From positions 62,001 through 126,000 of the forward strand of contig JAHHRW010000001.1 of assembly GCA_020025575.1 (NCBI GenBank): a stretch of 64,000 bases of DNA, in the 5' to 3' direction. Positions 42,801 to 51,046 of the stretch are shown piece by piece. Origin of the DNA: Oscillospiraceae bacterium (lineage in GTDB: Bacteria > Bacillota > Clostridia > Oscillospirales > Oscillospiraceae). Under the pieces are notes generated by a model. It ran no database searches. It saw only the letters and a list, made by a program, of their open reading frames with translations, and had not been told where the DNA came from. The first letter of the stretch is position 1; every line of letters starts with the position of its first letter. The translations under genes were made by a program, and so were the position numbers.

Positions 42801-43239
42801 TTTGTCCACCGGACATCTGATTCGGCCTTTTGTGAATCTGATTCCCCAGACCGACTGCCTCCAAGGCGGCAATGGCACGCTCACGCCGCTGTGAACCGGA
42901 AATGCCCGAAATCGTCAGTGCCAACTCCACATTTGCCAGGACGGTTTGATGCGGAATTAGATTATAGCTTTGGAACACAAATCCAATGGTATGATTCCGG
43001 TAAGAATCCCAATCTCGATCAGAATATTTTTTTGTAGAAACACCGTTGATAATCAGATCACCGCTGTCATACCGGTCGAGTCCGCCAATTACATTGAGCA
43101 ATGTGGTCTTACCAGAGCCACTTGGCCCCAGAATTGCAACGAACTCATTGTCACGCAAAGTCAGACTCACCCCGTCTAATGCGGTCTGAACCAAGTCTCC
43201 TGTTACATATTTTTTGTGTATATCTTGAATTTGCAGCAT
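39835..43239 (-). CDS. MacB-like ABC transporter with fused ATPase and permease and a large external domain
   Basis: 1134 residues. The N-terminal ATPase (about 1-235) has Walker A 'GPSGSGKTTLLN', signature 'MSGGQMQRVAIARA' and Walker B 'ILLADEPTGALD'. One membrane helix (about 263-287) leads to an external domain of about 700 residues, followed by three helices of an FtsX domain (about 1010-1134, 'TKEIGVLRAIGASKHNI'). The external domain contains a Pro/Glu/Gln/Thr-rich linker with a 12-residue repeat. MacB-type transporters act from the outside on peptides, lipids or lipoproteins and do not import. GGGGTG precedes ATG 43239. It is monocistronic; substrate unknown. Confidence 0.88.
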   Translation of the reverse strand: MLQIQDIHKKYVTGDLVQTALDGVSLTLRDNEFVAILGPSGSGKTTLLNVIGGLDRYDSGDLIINGVSTKKYSDRDWDSYRNHTIGFVFQSYNLIPHQTVLANVELALTISGISGSQRRERAIAALEAVGLGNQIHKRPNQMSGGQMQRVAIARALVNDPEILLADEPTGALDSETSVQVMDLLKEVSKDRLVVMVTHNPELAEEYANRIVRVKDGKIIGDTNPYTPSHEDIIPAQHKNMGKASMSFLTALSLSFHNLRTKKGRTLLTAFAGSIGIIGIALIMALSTGFQNYIDQIQEDTLSSYPLVIRSETANMAAAMSSFGQAVANAGTEPDGTVHEQPMISEMFASMGSNDLRSFKSYMEAHEDNIGQTLNAVHYSYGIRPYVFSANTSNGLHQVNPGNLFSKLMGGSPISAYMDTDLFQEMVDNQELLSSQYDVLQGRWPESYNEVIIVLNSPTQMSDYMAYCLGMRNPDVLGQAIQKLMNGEEAKADTEAMQWSYDELMSQQLRLVNSADRYQYNEEYGIWEDMSGDDAYMKKLIDGAESLSIVGIICPKEGSGATALSQGIAYPRALTDHLIQQAKESKIVQQQLANQNVDVFTGAEFGSDEKSEIDFEDMIHVDGDLLSSAFGMNISEEDMVAMMEQYLKDAATSLNIDTTPAQNDFTQVLNKMAVSMLNGYIAQNANETGSAMLKPIDAEKIVDQYLSSEESKAYIAELTEKYQLPEDAFRRAYQSLLMGAVTGYVANELANGVTPPAPTEPSVPTEPQEQSEPQLPTESQEQSEPQPPTEPQEPTVASVPSEPVNSENQPAVNEPTQQPLTSTPIVPIDLDQISAAITYEDVAQFVPKYIESSVVSAASKAMAAQMIRPEAQRLLQNLVSDFGNQFLSYLGNSFYVDTDKIQSAFEFELNEDELMRLLNTLSSKRNEQSVETNLSRLGYVELDRPESISIYFVDFAAKEEFLRFLDEYNQKMEESEQQDLVIHYTDITGMMMSSVRIIIDSVSYVLIAFVAVSLLVSSIMIGIITYISVMERTKEIGVLRAIGASKHNISQVFNAETFIIGLCSGLIGVGTSLLLLFPCNHIIHNLIGNANITAQLPVLNAIILIILSMILTMLGGLIPSKKAAQKDPVIALRSE
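40864..40953 (-). repeat. 36-base tandem repeats inside the ABC fusion gene
   Basis: Two full 36-base units (40864-40899 and 40900-40935) and a half unit (40936-40953) encode the 12-residue 'PTEPQEQSEPQ'-like repeats of the linker. Variable copy number between strains would be expected. Confidence 0.85.
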
Positions 43240-43381
43240 AAAACGCACCCCGTAATAAGACTCATATACATTTTACCATATAATCCTTGAGAATCTTGAA
43301 CATTCTGTATATTTTGGTCCCATGTTTCAAGGACAATCCATTGTAAATATTCGTTTAAGAGCTACACTTGTTTTCCTGGTG

Positions 43382-43409
43382 TTGACATTTGGATTGAAAC
43401 ATGTATACT
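43382..43409 (+). promoter_or_regulatory. Promoter of the glycine riboswitch-glyA transcript
   Basis: Perfect TTGACA (43382-43387) and TATACT (43404-43409), 16 bases apart, about 65 bases upstream of the aptamer. Confidence 0.85.
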
Positions 43410-43473
43410 ATTGGTATAAGAACAAAGAATACCGTTGAAACTCTTTGGAAAAGCATTCAGCCAGACCGAAGAG

Positions 43474-43600
43474 TAGAGGACTCTCTGGAGAACACATTAA
43501 ATTGTGTGCCGAAGGTGCAAGGCGTACGCTGAATCTCTCAGGCAAAAGGACAGAGTTGTATTGCGTACTACGGAGCAGTCCTCAGCGGGCTGCTCTTTTG
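43474..43600 (+). ncRNA. Glycine riboswitch, single aptamer with intrinsic terminator
   Basis: The glycine-aptamer hallmarks are present in order: GAGGACTCTCTGGAGA-type 5' arm (43476-43491), GCCGAAGGTGCAA (43508-43520) and TCTCAGGCAAAAGGACAGAG (43534-43553). Only one aptamer is seen; 19 bases separate it from a terminator (9-bp stem 43573-43581 / 43587-43595, followed by TTTTGTCTTTT). Glycine would decide whether transcription reaches glyA. Tandem aptamers usually control gcv degradation operons; here the gene is glycine-producing, so whether it is an ON or OFF switch has to be measured. Confidence 0.92.
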
Positions 43601-43633
43601 TCTTTTATACTACAGAAAAGGATGATTTACACC

Positions 43634-44887
43634 ATGAACGAGAAACTGCTTGACTCTATTGGCTTTATCGAAAACTACGACAGCGAAGTAGCGTCCATGA
43701 TGAACATGGAACTGCATCGTCAGGTTGACGGACTTGAATTGATCGCATCTGAGAATTATGCATCACCAGCAGTTATTGCTGCCATGGGGTCCATTCTGAC
43801 CAACAAATATGCAGAAGGACTCCCCGGTAAGCGGTACTATGGTGGGTGTCAATATGTGGATGAGTTAGAGAGTCTGTGCATCCAGCGGGCGAAAGATCTC
43901 TTCGGTGCAGAATTTGCCAATGTCCAACCCCATTCCGGTGCGCAGGCAAACATGGCCGTCCAGCTGGCATTGCTGCAGCCCGGTGATACCATGATGGGTA
44001 TGAGTCTTGCCAATGGCGGGCACCTATCCCATGGCAGCCCAGCAAATATCTCTGGAAAATACTACAATGTTGTTTCTTATGATGTCAATCATGATACGGG
44101 TTACATTGATTATGATGAAGTACGAGATTTGGCAAAGAAAAATCAGCCGAAATTGATTATTGCCGGTGCATCTGCTTATCCCAGAGCCATTGATTTTAAG
44201 ATTTTTGCAGAGATAGCCCATGAGGTAGGTGCCGTGTTGATGGTGGATATGGCACATATCGCCGGTCTTGTTGCCGGCGGGGCCCATATGAGTCCTGTTC
44301 CTTATGCGGATATTGTTACCACAACCACACACAAAACACTGCGTGGTCCCAGAGGCGGCTTGATTCTAGCAAAAGCGGAATATGCCAAAAAATTAAATTC
44401 CGCTGTATTTCCCGGGACACAGGGTGGACCATTAGAGCATGTGATTGCAGCAAAGGCCATTTGCTTTAAGGAAGCAATGAGTGACGAATTTAAAACCTAT
44501 GCGCATAATGTTGTTTGCAACGCAAAGGTAATGGCAGACAGCCTCTTGGAAGAAGGATTTAATCTTGTGACAGGCGGAACGGACAATCATCTTATGTTAG
44601 CGGATCTTCGTCCTATGCATATTACCGGAATGGAATTGCAGAGCCGATTGGACGAAAATCATATTACACTAAACAAGAATGCGATTCCCAACGACCCGGA
44701 AAAGCCTGCTGTTACCAGCGGAGTTCGCATTGGTACCGCAGCAGTTACCACTCGGGGCTTGGGAGCGGAAGAGATGAAACAAATCGCCCACTGCATTGCT
44801 TTAACAGCTCGTGATTTTGAAGGCACCACCGACGAAGTTAAGACTACCGTTGCAGAGATTTGCAAGAAATATCCGCTGTATCTATGA
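43634..44887 (+). CDS. glyA: Serine hydroxymethyltransferase
   Basis: 417 residues. Interconverts serine and glycine with tetrahydrofolate and supplies one-carbon units. 'NYASPAVIAAMGSILTNKYAEG', 'HSGAQANMAV' and Lys234 in 'TTTTHKTLRGPRGG' (PLP Schiff base) are diagnostic. ATG 43634 is the family start; an upstream open frame back to 43445 is the riboswitch region, not protein. The ribosome binding site 'AAAGGA' is moderate and lies about ten bases upstream. Controlled by the glycine riboswitch before it. Confidence 0.97.
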   Translation: MNEKLLDSIGFIENYDSEVASMMNMELHRQVDGLELIASENYASPAVIAAMGSILTNKYAEGLPGKRYYGGCQYVDELESLCIQRAKDLFGAEFANVQPHSGAQANMAVQLALLQPGDTMMGMSLANGGHLSHGSPANISGKYYNVVSYDVNHDTGYIDYDEVRDLAKKNQPKLIIAGASAYPRAIDFKIFAEIAHEVGAVLMVDMAHIAGLVAGGAHMSPVPYADIVTTTTHKTLRGPRGGLILAKAEYAKKLNSAVFPGTQGGPLEHVIAAKAICFKEAMSDEFKTYAHNVVCNAKVMADSLLEEGFNLVTGGTDNHLMLADLRPMHITGMELQSRLDENHITLNKNAIPNDPEKPAVTSGVRIGTAAVTTRGLGAEEMKQIAHCIALTARDFEGTTDEVKTTVAEICKKYPLYL

Positions 44888-44890
44888 AAA

Positions 44891-44928
44891 AAATCCCTCC
44901 GACAAACAAGGTCGGAGGGATTTTTGCC
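44891..44928. terminator. Bidirectional terminator between glyA and the uracil permease gene
   Basis: AAATCCCTCCGAC pairs with GTCGGAGGGATTT around a 7-base loop, T-runs on both strands. Confidence 0.93.
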
Positions 44929-44933
44929 ATGTA

Positions 44934-46289
44934 TTATTTTGTTCTGGAACCAAAGTTCACAGATGTGTCACCAAGTTCGTTCACACCAAACTCATAATCC
45001 TTACCGGGCAGAATTGCGTTCATCAAAATGCCGACCAGTGCGCCCACAGCCATACCAGACAGGCTAATGGTAATGGATCCAACGGGAATCTGAATGGCTC
45101 CACTGTAAGCCACACCAATTGCCAGACCCATAATCATGGCAGCAATCAGAACATTACGGCTCTTGGTAAAGTCAACCTGATTTTCAACCACATTGCGCAC
45201 ACCAACAGAAGAAATCATGCCGTATAGCACTAAGCTGACACCGCCCATGGTTGCAGCGGGCGTTGCTACAATGATGGCAGCAAACTTGGGGCAAAAGGAC
45301 AGAACAATTGCAAAAACCGCAGCCAGTCGAATAACAAAAGGATCATAGACCTTGCTCAGCGCCAGAACGCCTGTGTTTTCACCGTAAGTGGTATTAGCAG
45401 GTGCGCCGAACAGTGCGGCTAGAGTGGTTGCAAGTCCGTCACCCAGCAGAGTGCGGTGCAGGCCAGGATCTGCAACAAAGTTCTTATGAACCGTAGAGGA
45501 GATCGCACACATATCACCGATATGTTCCACGATGGTCGCAAGGGAAATGGGAGCAATGGTGACGACTGCAGTGATGAGCATACCCCAATCCAAATTCTGA
45601 TTAAAGATGGACAGTCCGGTATTTTCCCAAATGACAGGCAGTCCAATCCAGTCCGCCTCAGAAACCTTCTGTACGAGCATGGCACGGGCATCTGCATCAA
45701 TTATCACAGCAAATACATATGAACTGATAACAGCAAGCAGAATGGGAATGATTTTAATCATGCCTTTACCCCAAATGTTGCATGCAACAACAACTGCAAT
45801 GGCGACAATGGCAACTAGCCAGTTGGTATTACAGTTATTGATTGCAGAGCCTGCTAAAGACATACCAATGCAAATGATGACAGGGCCGGTGACAATCGGG
45901 GGGAAGTAACGCATGACTTGTCTTGCGCCAAAGAATTTAAACAACAGGGCCAATGCCAGATACACAAGACCTGCAACCGCAACACCTATGCTGGAATATG
46001 TCAGAGGAATCTCTTGACCGGACGCGGTTATAAGGCCATAAGCGCCTAAAAAAGCAAAGGAAGAACCCAAAAATGCAGGAACCTTGCGTTTAGTAACAAG
46101 GTGAAATAACAATGTGCCGATACCTGCAAAAAATAACGTCGTGGAGACATTGAGGCCTGTAATTGCAGGGACAAGGACAGTGGCACCGAACATAGCAAAC
46201 AGATGCTGGATTCCAAGGATCAACATTTTTGATGTTCCGAGGGTTCTTGCATCTGTTACAATGCCGGTGGCGGGGGATTGATTAGACAT
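44934..46289 (-). CDS. Uracil permease (NCS2 family, UraA type)
   Basis: 451 residues, about 14 membrane segments. 'IVEHIGD' carries the conserved Glu that binds uracil, and 'GDGLATTLAALFGAPANTTYGENTGV' is the NCS2 signature (split pieces). Other NCS2 members carry xanthine, but the 'GAPANTTYGEN' form is typical of uracil permeases. The N-terminal 'GTSKMLILGIQHLFAMFGATVLVP' also fits. Converges with glyA on a shared terminator. Confidence 0.93.
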   Translation of the reverse strand: MSNQSPATGIVTDARTLGTSKMLILGIQHLFAMFGATVLVPAITGLNVSTTLFFAGIGTLLFHLVTKRKVPAFLGSSFAFLGAYGLITASGQEIPLTYSSIGVAVAGLVYLALALLFKFFGARQVMRYFPPIVTGPVIICIGMSLAGSAINNCNTNWLVAIVAIAVVVACNIWGKGMIKIIPILLAVISSYVFAVIIDADARAMLVQKVSEADWIGLPVIWENTGLSIFNQNLDWGMLITAVVTIAPISLATIVEHIGDMCAISSTVHKNFVADPGLHRTLLGDGLATTLAALFGAPANTTYGENTGVLALSKVYDPFVIRLAAVFAIVLSFCPKFAAIIVATPAATMGGVSLVLYGMISSVGVRNVVENQVDFTKSRNVLIAAMIMGLAIGVAYSGAIQIPVGSITISLSGMAVGALVGILMNAILPGKDYEFGVNELGDTSVNFGSRTK

Positions 46290-46330
46290 AAAATCGTTCC
46301 TTTCTCTCTATATGCATTTTTCCTCTGGAT

Positions 46331-46358
46331 ATTATAACTGGTTTTTTCAAAATTGCAA
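46331..46358 (-). promoter_or_regulatory. Promoter of the uracil permease gene
   Basis: On the minus strand TTGCAA (46358-46353) and TATAAT (46336-46331) with a 16-base spacer, 42 bases before the ATG. No clear PyrR leader is seen. Confidence 0.6.
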
Positions 46359-46536
46359 CAAAATTATATTTTATACTGGAGAATTACCTTTCAAAACCGC
46401 AGAAGTGCAATTTCTTGTATATACTTCATAAAATTGTTGCAGCAGTGTTCGATTTGGTTGTTAGTTTCTACGAAAACTTTTGCGCTGACAGAAGTGGTTA
46501 AGTTAATAAATCGTTAAAACATATATATCTATCGTG

Positions 46537-46545
46537 TGATATAAT
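46537..46545 (+). promoter_or_regulatory. Extended -10 promoter of the AIM24 gene
   Basis: TGATATAAT at 46537-46545, 48 bases before the ATG. The gene-free stretch 46290-46592 otherwise shows only AT-rich sequence and the divergent promoter. Confidence 0.55.
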
Positions 46546-46592
46546 TTCAAAGGATTCATTAAAAAAGATTCTGTTCAGAAAGGCGGAACAAT

Positions 46593-47363
46593 ATGTACAC
46601 AATCCAAAATTTTGCTGACAATGATGACATCAAAACCCTCATGGAGATGGGACCTTTTAAGGTTATTGAGTACCAGAGAGATCTGAGTGTAATGCCGTCT
46701 GATGCAATGCTTGCCTATTACTGCAACGAAATGAATGTTCGTAAGCGTCAGGTTATTTGTGATTTGAGCAAGTCTAATATTACCTTGCAGGCAGGCGCTA
46801 TGCAGTGGATGGTGGGCGATGTGAGAGCGACCACCGGTGTTAAGGGAGTAGGGGACTTGTTTAGCAAGGCTTTGCGTGGCAGCGTTACAGGAGAATCCGC
46901 CATTAAGCCGGAGTATGTGGGAAACGGCACCCTTGTTTTGGAGCCCACCTACAAGCACATCCTGCTAATTGATGTTGCAGACTGGAACGGCTCTATCGTT
47001 TTGGACGATGGCCTTTTCCTCGCCTGTGATTCTAAGCTAAAGCATAAAGCTGTCATGCGATCCAATTTTTCTTCTGCTGTTGCAGGTAATGAGGGCCTAT
47101 TCAATCTTGGCATTCAGGGCAGTGGTATTCTGTGTCTGGAATCTGCATGTCCCAGGGAAGAATTGATCGAAATAACACTGGAAAATGATGTCCTGAAAGT
47201 GGATGGAAACAACGCCATCGCATGGAGCGGAAGTCTTGATTTCACGGTAGAGCGATCCGGTAAAACACTGGTTGGATCTGCCGCATCCGGAGAAGGCCTT
47301 GTGAATGTTTATCGCGGCACAGGCAAGGTATTGCTCGCTCCTGTGATTAAGGGAAGGGTATAA
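46593..47363 (+). CDS. AIM24 (DUF124) family protein
   Basis: 256 residues of the AIM24 beta-barrel type: 'LQAGAMQWMVGDV', 'GTLVLEPTYKHILLIDV' and 'ILDDGLFLACDSKL'-like blocks, and 'GEGLVNVYRGTGKVLLAP' near the end (all in parts) are typical. Bacterial members are of unknown function; some are near membrane or stress genes, and the fold resembles tubby/TRAP domains. AAAGGCGG precedes the ATG. A single gene ended by a dyad at 47388-47430. Confidence 0.85.
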   Translation: MYTIQNFADNDDIKTLMEMGPFKVIEYQRDLSVMPSDAMLAYYCNEMNVRKRQVICDLSKSNITLQAGAMQWMVGDVRATTGVKGVGDLFSKALRGSVTGESAIKPEYVGNGTLVLEPTYKHILLIDVADWNGSIVLDDGLFLACDSKLKHKAVMRSNFSSAVAGNEGLFNLGIQGSGILCLESACPREELIEITLENDVLKVDGNNAIAWSGSLDFTVERSGKTLVGSAASGEGLVNVYRGTGKVLLAPVIKGRV

Positions 47364-47387
47364 ACTCTCTATAAAATTGTTATTGTT

Positions 47388-47430
47388 GAACTGCCCCGGA
47401 TTGTATTATCTGCACAATCTGGGGCAGTTC
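47388..47430 (+). terminator. Dyad after the AIM24 gene
   Basis: GAACTGCCCC and GGGGCAGTTC with an inner GATTGT/ACAATC stem; stable, but no T-run follows, so its role as a terminator is uncertain. Confidence 0.55.
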
Positions 47431-47592
47431 ATAGCGTGTTACGGTCTTTGCCATCCAATTGCCGCAATTATGAATGCTTTGTAAAACGTACCAAAAATAA
47501 TTGACAATGCCGGATTAGCTACCTATAATTGCTTGAAAAAGAGGTTATCTGAATAGGGGCTTTCTAACGATATGAAAGGCGAGGTTGTTAAA

Positions 47593-49170
47593 ATGAAAAA
47601 ACTCTTTTATGGCGGTAAGATTTTAACCATGGCGGAACCAATGTATGCAGAGGCCGTTTTGGTTGAAAACGGAATGATTCTGGCCCTTGGCACAGAGGAA
47701 AGACTGCGCATCATTGCGCAGGATTGCGAAGAAATCGATTTGCATGGAGCGACCCTGATGCCGGGTTTCATTGATGCGCACAGCCATTTCTTTCAGGTTG
47801 CTACCTCTATGCTCCAGCTTTCCATCAGCGGTGCGAAAACCACTGAAGAGATTGCATCTAAAATTCAGGAATTTATTACTAACAGTGGGGTCCAGCCCGG
47901 GCAGTGGGTCAATGTAAGGGATTACGATAACAATTTGATGCCGGATTTGAAGAATCCTACTTTGGCCCAATTGGATGCTTTTGCGCCCAATAATCCTCTG
48001 GTGATCTATCACAAGTCAGGACATATGGGCCTAATGAATTCTGCTGCCCTGGAATTATTAGGTATTACAGTTAATACCCCATCCCCGGATGGTGGACGCA
48101 TTGAGGTTGTTGAAGGAAAACTAACGGGATATTTGGAGGAGAATGCATTTATTGAGTCTATTAAAAAGATTCCGTTGCCCGGTGTTGATGACCTGGTGAA
48201 TGCCTTTGTCCTGGCCCAGGATAAATATGCGTCCTACGGCATTACGACCATTCAGGATGGAATGGTTGTGCAAGAAATGCTCCCCCTGTACCAGCTGCTT
48301 ATCCAGAAAAAACTGCTAAAACTGGATGTTATGATTTATCCAAGCCTTGAGGCTTACGATTCTGCTGTCCAGATGCTGCATAATATGCCTCCGCAGACAC
48401 ATGTCCATGTGGGGGGCGTGAAAATCTTTTTGGATGGTTCTCCTCAGGGGCGTACCGCTTGGATGCGGCAGCCGTATCAGGGAGACGACAATTACTGCGG
48501 ATATGGTACACTCACGGATGATGCTGTCATTGCGTCTTTTGAGCAGGCTGCCAAGTTGAAGGCACAGCTGATTGGTCATTGCAACGGTGATATGGCGGCA
48601 GAGCAATTCCTGCGTTGTCTGGAAGTGGCCGAAAAGAAGTATCCTCAGCTGAACGAACTTCGTCCAGTCATTATCCACGGTCAGTTGATCGGGCGAGATC
48701 AACTGCCTCGTGTACAGCAGCTAGGGGCCATGATTTCCTTCTTCGTTGCCCATGTTTATCACTGGGGTGATGTGCATCTGCGCAACTTTGGCGAAGATCG
48801 TGCGGCACATATCAGCCCGACCCACAGTGCGCTGGATTCCGGAGTGTTGTTTACTTTCCATCAGGATGCTCCCGTCATTGAGCCGGATATGTTGGAAACC
48901 GTATGGTGCGCAGTCAACCGCCAGACAAAAAATGGTGTTCATCTGGGACCCGATGAGCAGATTTCCACATTAGATGCTTTGCGCGCAATTACAGTAAATG
49001 GTGCCTACCAGTATTTTCAGGAAGATGTAAAAGGCTCCATCGCACCTGGAAAACGGGCGGATTTCGTTGTATTGGACGCGGATCCTCTGGAAACGGAAAA
49101 CAGCAAGCTAAAGGACATTCGGATTCTCAAAACTTATAAAAATGGTGAGTGCATTTATACTCGTTCTTAA
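47593..49170 (+). CDS. YtcJ-like metal-dependent amidohydrolase
   Basis: 525 residues of the Amidohydrolase_3 family. 'FIDAHSHF' is the first metal-binding motif (HxH), 'GGVKIFLDGSPQGRTA', 'HCNGDMAAEQFLRCLE' and 'HGQLIGRDQL' supply further ligands, and the C-terminal 'GSIAPGKRADFVVLDADP' is the standard closing block. Substrates of this family are various amides, formamides and esters and cannot be told here. ATG 47593 with AAAGGCGAGG upstream is better than ATG 47572. Confidence 0.92.
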   Translation: MKKLFYGGKILTMAEPMYAEAVLVENGMILALGTEERLRIIAQDCEEIDLHGATLMPGFIDAHSHFFQVATSMLQLSISGAKTTEEIASKIQEFITNSGVQPGQWVNVRDYDNNLMPDLKNPTLAQLDAFAPNNPLVIYHKSGHMGLMNSAALELLGITVNTPSPDGGRIEVVEGKLTGYLEENAFIESIKKIPLPGVDDLVNAFVLAQDKYASYGITTIQDGMVVQEMLPLYQLLIQKKLLKLDVMIYPSLEAYDSAVQMLHNMPPQTHVHVGGVKIFLDGSPQGRTAWMRQPYQGDDNYCGYGTLTDDAVIASFEQAAKLKAQLIGHCNGDMAAEQFLRCLEVAEKKYPQLNELRPVIIHGQLIGRDQLPRVQQLGAMISFFVAHVYHWGDVHLRNFGEDRAAHISPTHSALDSGVLFTFHQDAPVIEPDMLETVWCAVNRQTKNGVHLGPDEQISTLDALRAITVNGAYQYFQEDVKGSIAPGKRADFVVLDADPLETENSKLKDIRILKTYKNGECIYTRS

Positions 49171-49215
49171 GCAGAGCGGAGATTATCTGATCAGGAAAAT
49201 CGCCAGTATGTAAAA

Positions 49216-49253
49216 ACAGCGCCAATCATCTATTTCCGATGATTGGCGTTGTT
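49216..49253. terminator. Bidirectional terminator between amidohydrolase and cardiolipin synthase genes
   Basis: A 15-bp stem (one G-T pair) with a 7-base loop, ACAGCGCCAATCATC type, ending one base before the converging stop at 49255. Confidence 0.85.
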
Positions 49254-49254
49254 T

Positions 49255-50832
49255 CTATAGCAGGGGAGCAATGGCTTTCATCACAAAGCCTGTGATCTTG
49301 CGAGAAAGCTTTTCCTTATGAATCGTTTCAAAGGAGACCTTTCGGCATTTATTTTGTGTCTGGAGAAAATCTGCCTCGATATCTGGAATGCATTTGACAC
49401 CATACATGTATGCGGCGCACTCAAAATGGTGGTAAAGACTGCGGTAATCCAAATTGATCGTACCCACAACTGCTTCACGGTCATCGCTGACAAACACCTT
49501 TGCATGTACAAATCCGGGTGTATATTCGTATATTTTTACGCCGGCCTCCAAAAGTCTGGGATAGTGGGTCAGTGCAAGCGCATAAGGAACTTTTTTATCC
49601 GGGACGCCGGGAAGTATCAGGCGGACATCAATTCCTCTTTCTGCGGCGTAAATCAGAGCATTCTCCATTTCGCCATCAAGAATCAGATAGGGAGTCATGA
49701 TATGGACATACCTTTGTGCGCGATTCAGGATGTCCATGTAAACCTGTTCGCCAACTTTATCATGGTCGAGGGGACAATCCCCATAGGGAATTACAAAACC
49801 GGAGGAACCTGTGCAGCTGACAGCAGGCATTGACATGATGCGCTTGAACTTTGGATTCTTTTCGTCCAGAGACCACATCTGCAAAAACATCAGTGTAAAA
49901 CTGCGTGTAGCCTCACCCTCAAGCATCACAGCTGTATCTTTCCAGTGTCCAAACCGGTTGATTTCATTGATGTACTCATCTGCCAAATTGATTCCGCCGG
50001 TAAATGAAACCTTCCCATCAATCACCAGAATTTTTCTGTGATCCCGGTAATTGTAATGTGTCGAAACAAACGGCGTAATGGGGGCAAACATTTTGCATTT
50101 GATACCCAAGTGCCGCAGCAACTCCGGATAATTATGAGGCAGCGTTGAAAATTCACATGTTCCATCATACAGCATCCGAACATCTACGCCTTCAGCCGCT
50201 TTCCTGACCAGAATTTCGAGAACCTGCCCCCACATGGTGCCCTCGTCTACAATGAAGTATTCTAGGTAAATAAATTTTTCTGCTTTTTCTAGCTGTGCAA
50301 GCATTGCATCAAACTTCGTTTCTCCACTGGGGAAATAGGTTACTTCTGTATTTTCGTACACTGGATAGCATCCATTGCGGCAAATATAATGGGCCAACGC
50401 TGCAACCCCGGGATTTGTTTTTTGCAGACGTTCCATTGTTTCGGGCGACTGAGGGATAATGTTCTTTGTACGTATAGTTAACTGATGTACTCGGTCCCTG
50501 AGAGAACGGTGTCCAATATCATTCTGCGTGTAAAGATAGAACAGTGCCCCAAAGGCGGGCAGTACCACAATCACCACAAGCCAAGTCAGCTTGGCGGTTG
50601 GATCAATCCGACTATTCAATAGATACAATGCCATAAACGCTGAAAAAACAATTGTTGCACTGTACAAATGGGGCAAAAATTCCTCAAATCGCCGAAACAT
50701 ATATGTAAATAATAGGATTTGAACGAGCAATAAAAGTATAATTAACCCCATTCGACTAAAGATTGCATAAACAGCACCCTTTTGTCCCTTTTCCAGAAGA
50801 GAGATTCCTTTTTTCTTTTTTTCATCCTTCAT
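49255..50832 (-). CDS. Cardiolipin synthase (PLD family)
   Basis: 525 residues. Two N-terminal membrane helices after a basic start (about 25-46 and 58-72, with a third near 82-101), then two HKD motifs: His265/Lys267/Asp272 in 'HRKILVIDG' and His443/Lys445/Asp450 in 'HAKVFVSDD'. The enzyme condenses two phosphatidylglycerols into cardiolipin. The length and the insert 'HYNYRDHRK' fit bacterial ClsA-type enzymes. Own promoter at 50869-50897; converges with the amidohydrolase gene. Confidence 0.95.
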   Translation of the reverse strand: MKDEKKKKGISLLEKGQKGAVYAIFSRMGLIILLLLVQILLFTYMFRRFEEFLPHLYSATIVFSAFMALYLLNSRIDPTAKLTWLVVIVVLPAFGALFYLYTQNDIGHRSLRDRVHQLTIRTKNIIPQSPETMERLQKTNPGVAALAHYICRNGCYPVYENTEVTYFPSGETKFDAMLAQLEKAEKFIYLEYFIVDEGTMWGQVLEILVRKAAEGVDVRMLYDGTCEFSTLPHNYPELLRHLGIKCKMFAPITPFVSTHYNYRDHRKILVIDGKVSFTGGINLADEYINEINRFGHWKDTAVMLEGEATRSFTLMFLQMWSLDEKNPKFKRIMSMPAVSCTGSSGFVIPYGDCPLDHDKVGEQVYMDILNRAQRYVHIMTPYLILDGEMENALIYAAERGIDVRLILPGVPDKKVPYALALTHYPRLLEAGVKIYEYTPGFVHAKVFVSDDREAVVGTINLDYRSLYHHFECAAYMYGVKCIPDIEADFLQTQNKCRKVSFETIHKEKLSRKITGFVMKAIAPLL

Positions 50833-50868
50833 ATCGTGTTACCTCTCTGCATTAGGTGAGATTCATAC

Positions 50869-50897
50869 AATATAGCATACAATCTGTCCCCTGTAAA
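50869..50897 (-). promoter_or_regulatory. Promoter of the cardiolipin synthase gene
   Basis: On the minus strand TTTACA (50897-50892) and TATATT (50874-50869), 17 bases apart, 37 bases upstream of the ATG. Confidence 0.6.
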
Positions 50898-51046
50898 GAA
50901 AGGGCAGTCTATATATTGTTTTTACATTTTGAATCATTTGGTGTATGATACAAAACAGGTTATGATATTCATAAAATCTTAATCATTTGACTACTTTCTT
51001 ATTCATTTTCAAACGTCTATAATAACAGCCAAGGAGGGACGGTAGC

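Noticed and set aside
43445..43633. Upstream in-frame extension of glyA
   Set aside because: These codons are the glycine riboswitch and its terminator; the serine hydroxymethyltransferase family starts at 43634.
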